DNA of 7,818 nt, taken from assembly GCA_003153655.1 (NCBI GenBank), contig PMAK01000139.1, forward strand, positions 12,152 to 19,969, written 5' to 3'. Numbering within the stretch: the first letter of the stretch is position 1; every line of letters begins with the position of its first letter. The notes beneath the pieces are model-generated. The model had not been told where the DNA came from. It ran no database searches and worked only from the letters and a program-made list of their open reading frames with translations. Made by a program: the position numbers and the translations under genes. This stretch comes from Phycisphaerales bacterium (GTDB lineage: Bacteria > Planctomycetota > Phycisphaerae > Tepidisphaerales > Tepidisphaeraceae). Below are positions 5,809-7,818 of this stretch, piece by piece.

Positions 5809-5884
5809 GATAACAAAGCGGGTCCGATAGCAAAGGGGGTCAGGTTCACTTATTGCGATAGCAGAGGGGGTCAGGTTCACTTAT
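5809..5884. repeat. short tandem repeat with GGGGTCAGGTTCACTTAT core
   Basis: Two 29-nt copies (5825-5853 and 5856-5884) differ at one base and are offset by 31 nt. A partial, more diverged copy of the first half (GATAACAAAGCGGGTC) sits at 5809-5824. The core GGGGTCAGGTTCAC is one I recall from repeats near REP-associated (IS200-like) transposases in several phyla, so this may be the edge of a lost element. No transposase is present. It fills the gap between the rhodanese gene and the convergent dehydrogenase gene. Confidence 0.7.
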
Positions 5885-5919
5885 CGATCTGAAATGCCGT
5901 CAGTCATTAGCGATGCAGA

Positions 5920-6927
5920 TCACAGACTAATATCCAAAACCCCAGTTCCCTCAATCTTCTCCTCTTTCAAATCCCGCAGCGCACGATTCGCATCCTTCAT
6001 CGCATAAACCACAACGTGCGCCCGCACCCCCGCCGCCGTGGCTTCCGCCAGCAACTCCCGTCCATCCTCCCGCGTATTCGCGGTCACGCTCCGGATATCC
6101 CGCTCCCGGAAAAGATATCGGTCATAATCCAGTTCAGGAATCGGCGACATATGAATCCCCGCGATCGCCACCGCCCCACCCGCATCAATCGCCGCCAGTG
6201 CCGGCAGAACAACCTTCCCCGACGGCGCAAAGACAATCGCCGCATCCACCCTCACCGGCATCTTTTCCGCATCCGCGCCGCACCACGTCGCTCCCATCTC
6301 CCGAGCTAGTTTCTGATGATTCTCCGCCCGCGACACCACATAAACTTCATGCCCACGATGCTTCGCGATCTGCAAAATAATATGAGCCGATGACCCATAC
6401 CCGAAAATCCCCAGCTTCTTTCCCGAGCCGAAAAGATTGCACCGCTTCAATGCCCGATACCCGATGATCCCCGCACAAAGCAGCGGCGACACATGCACAT
6501 CGTCATACCCATCCGGAATCTCATACGCGAAATCCTCCGGCACAACCGCATACCCCGCGTATCCGCCATCCGCGTGATACCCCGTATAGCGCGAGAATTC
6601 ACACAGATTTTCCCGGCCGCTCGTGCAGAACCGGCAGACGCCGCACGTATACCGCAGCCACGCCACCCCAACCCGCATCCCCAATTTCATTCTTTTGCAA
6701 TCCACCCCAATCCGATCCACCACGCCGACGACCTGATGCCCCGGAATCACCGGCCGCTTCATCGCCGGCAAGTCCCCTTCAATAATATGCAGATCAGTCC
6801 GGCAGATCGCGCAGCAACTGACCTTCAGCCGAACCTCGCCCGCCCCCGGCGAAGGCTCCGGCACATCGCTCCAGACCAGCGGCGAACTCTCAATCCCCGC
6901 CGTGGCATTCAACACCATCGCCTTCAT
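5920..6927 (-). CDS. zinc-dependent alcohol dehydrogenase (MDR superfamily, AdhA-like)
   Basis: 335 residues from the start chosen at 6925-6927, MKAMVLNATAGIE, the usual family N-terminus. Met at 6939 or 6981 would add 4 or 18 atypical residues, and no start has a strong SD. Catalytic zinc ligands are Cys42 (CRTDLH), His64 (PGHQVVG) and Cys151 (PLLCAG). Structural zinc is held by Cys95, Cys98, Cys101 and Cys109. The Rossmann fold begins at KLGIFGYGSSAHIILQIAKH (GYGSSA in place of GxGxxG), which binds NAD(P). The C-terminal IAGIHMSPIPELDYD block fits the AdhA-like subgroup well. It would interconvert alcohols and aldehydes in the cytoplasm; the substrate is not predictable. His64 is followed by Gln where many members have Glu, a variant I believe is normal in this subgroup. 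The gene stands alone, converging on the rhodanese operon. Confidence 0.93.
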   Translation of the reverse strand: MKAMVLNATAGIESSPLVWSDVPEPSPGAGEVRLKVSCCAICRTDLHIIEGDLPAMKRPVIPGHQVVGVVDRIGVDCKRMKLGMRVGVAWLRYTCGVCRFCTSGRENLCEFSRYTGYHADGGYAGYAVVPEDFAYEIPDGYDDVHVSPLLCAGIIGYRALKRCNLFGSGKKLGIFGYGSSAHIILQIAKHRGHEVYVVSRAENHQKLAREMGATWCGADAEKMPVRVDAAIVFAPSGKVVLPALAAIDAGGAVAIAGIHMSPIPELDYDRYLFRERDIRSVTANTREDGRELLAEATAAGVRAHVVVYAMKDANRALRDLKEEKIEGTGVLDISL

Positions 6928-7081
6928 GTTTCCGATCATATATTGCAAGCCCGATCTTGGGAGTGCCCTTAATCGCCGCAATCACTCGTTTTGCCGTTGA
7001 GGCCGCATAGATTGGCAACCCTATTTTTCTTTTTTTGTCGACGATTACCAAGCCCATGAATTCCTAAAATCATCATGGCTC

Positions 7082-7095
7082 TTTCCGAAAGGAAG
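7082..7095 (+). promoter_or_regulatory. GNRA-capped hairpin over the Shine-Dalgarno of the DUF5335-like gene
   Basis: TTTCC (7082-7086), loop GAAA, GGAAG (7091-7095; includes one G-U pair). The 3' strand is the SD (AAAGGAAG) for the ATG at 7098. Such a small hairpin could tune translation, but it may be too weak to matter. Confidence 0.35.
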
Positions 7096-7097
7096 TT

Positions 7098-7481
7098 ATG
7101 CGAACCAAAGAAATCAGTGTTGAGCAATGGTCCCTGTTCTTCAGCGACATGACACAGTTACACCAAGGCGAGCGCGTGAATGTGGAGACCATCGGCGACG
7201 GCGACCTCGGCCCCACCTCGCATGTGCGAGCTTTGCCCCTGGCGGGAATCATCACGGCCGACCCCAAAGGCGGCACGGCCGAGTGGATCGAGATCATCGC
7301 CGGCGACTCCGCCAACACCCACGCGACCCATTCCATCCCAAATCCAAAGCACGTCCGAATGGCCCAAGAAGACAACGGCCAAGCCGTCGCCATACAAATC
7401 GAATCATCCCGAGGCTTGATAACAATGGTCCGCTTCGAACAAACCTGCGAAGGAATGCCCCCCGGCTTCACGATCGCCTAA
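7098..7481 (+). CDS. DUF5335-like protein
   Basis: 127 residues; ATG at 7098 after AAAGGAAG, TAA at 7479-7481. The opening KEISVEQWSLFFSDMTQLHQ followed by GERVNVETIG and LPLAGIITAD fits the DUF5335 pattern (EIPxxxWxxFFxxxSxxHxGxxVxLE..LG). The centre contains IEIIAGD, then HSIPNPKHVRMAQEDNGQAV and AIQIESSRGLITMVRF. The protein is soluble, has one Cys and no signal peptide. DUF5335 proteins have no known function. This one diverges from the dehydrogenase gene across about 170 bp (6928-7097), which contain a T-rich stretch at 7022-7037 but no convincing promoter. Function unassigned. Confidence 0.8.
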   Translation: MRTKEISVEQWSLFFSDMTQLHQGERVNVETIGDGDLGPTSHVRALPLAGIITADPKGGTAEWIEIIAGDSANTHATHSIPNPKHVRMAQEDNGQAVAIQIESSRGLITMVRFEQTCEGMPPGFTIA

Positions 7482-7518
7482 CCGCGCCCCACTACATTTA
7501 GTCCCGGAGACATCATCA

Positions 7519-7542
7519 GGGGAGCACCCTATTAATCTCCCC
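7519..7542. terminator. stem-loop between DUF5335-like gene and tRNA-Phe
   Basis: GGGGAG (7519-7524) pairs with CTCCCC (7537-7542) around a 12-nt loop. It lies between a plus-strand gene end and the 3' end of a minus-strand tRNA, where a two-way terminator would be expected. Neither side has a T-run directly after the stem, so it is a weak candidate. Confidence 0.3.
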
Positions 7543-7550
7543 CGCGAAAA

Positions 7551-7623
7551 TGGGCAGGGCCGGAATTGAACCGGCGACACATGGATTTTCAGTCCATTGC
7601 TCTACCAACTGAGCTACCTGCCC
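7551..7623 (-). tRNA. tRNA-Phe (anticodon GAA)
   Basis: 73 nt without encoded CCA. On the minus strand: acceptor GGGCAGG/CCTGCCC with discriminator A; D-arm GCTC/GAGC with AGTTGGTA loop; anticodon stem ATGGA/TCCAT with loop CTGAAAA, anticodon GAA; variable GTGTC; T-arm GCCGG/CCGGC with loop TTCAATT. All stems pair fully, so it should be functional. Its 3' end points into the window, the usual side for integrating elements. Confidence 0.97.
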
Positions 7624-7663
7624 GGATTACACCGAATCATCCGCAAATTCAGCGGCGGGCCGC

Positions 7664-7691
7664 ATATTACTGATTGATTCTGAATCTTCAA
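7664..7691 (-). promoter_or_regulatory. promoter of tRNA-Phe
   Basis: On the minus strand TTGAAG (plus 7686-7691), 16 nt, TAATAT (plus 7664-7669), followed by the GC-rich discriminator GCGGCCCGCC typical of stable-RNA promoters under growth-rate control. A leader of about 35 nt precedes the tRNA. The remaining 7692-7818 holds nothing I can support. Confidence 0.55.
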
Positions 7692-7818
7692 CTGCCCCCG
7701 CGCCCGGGTCCATGTGCAAGCTCGGAAACTGGCTGACACTCGCACGCCGCGCCAACCCATCGCCGTCACGATGTAGCAAATAACGGGGCTATTCCAGGCC
7801 TGCGGATGACTTCCCAAA

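Noticed and set aside
5825..5884. CRISPR array reading of the 29-nt tandem repeat
   Set aside because: The copies are separated by only 2 nt, so there is no spacer; it is a plain tandem repeat.
6493..6972. 159-codon plus-strand frame opposite the alcohol dehydrogenase
   Set aside because: Composition of an antisense shadow (Arg/Pro/His/Ile), no SD, and the minus strand encodes an intact enzyme with all zinc ligands.
7614..7817. 67-codon minus-strand frame upstream of tRNA-Phe
   Set aside because: It overlaps the tRNA promoter and the tRNA itself, with no SD and no conserved-looking sequence.

Overview
The window looks like chromosomal DNA of a free-living bacterium with moderately high GC. 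I suspect a planctomycete or a relative, from the style of the large membrane protein and of the zinc-ribbon/L7-L12-like/NHL protein, but that is a memory-based guess. Gene starts have ordinary Shine-Dalgarno sites. No phage, IS or CRISPR gene is visible. Most genes favour C-ending codons. Two stretches look different: the AT-richer 2.9-3.77 kb region, and the 4.4-5.8 kb sulfur/peroxide module, which does not share the strong C-ending bias of its neighbours.

Layout: (1) 1-1323, the 3' part of a polytopic GT-C-like membrane protein. (2) 1447-2817, a membrane-anchored protein with a zinc ribbon, an L7/L12 C-terminal-like helical motif and a periplasmic NHL propeller. (3) 3014-3558, a compact two-gene unit behind a good sigma-70-like promoter: a 49-residue, very basic peptide with two GNTGTK repeats, overlapping by GTGA a 132-residue three-helix membrane protein. 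I cannot assign this pair to a named system, and it is the best candidate for something undescribed. (4) 3771-4150, a second small-protein pair: a 72-residue two-helix membrane protein and a 50-residue basic protein. (5) 4386-5772, a divergent module of an ArsR-type repressor, an AhpD-like CxxC protein and a YgaP-like membrane rhodanese. One perfect 10-bp inverted repeat lies across both divergent promoters. (6) 5809-5884, a short tandem repeat with a GGGGTCAGGTTCAC core. (7) 5920-6927, a zinc alcohol dehydrogenase on the minus strand. (8) 7098-7481, a DUF5335-like protein. (9) 7551-7623, tRNA-Phe(GAA) on the minus strand with a recognisable promoter.

How the parts work together: the clearest functional unit is the ArsR/AhpD-like/rhodanese module, which matches the logic of reactive-sulfur or oxidant responses (YgaV-YgaP, BigR): a thiol-bearing repressor, a thiol peroxidase-like protein and a membrane rhodanese. 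The 49-aa/132-aa pair is probably translationally coupled and so made together. A 17-nt near-copy of the tRNA-Phe 3' end lies exactly over the start codon of the 49-aa peptide, in direct orientation. That could be an old attachment-site duplication bounding 3.0-7.56 kb, or chance.
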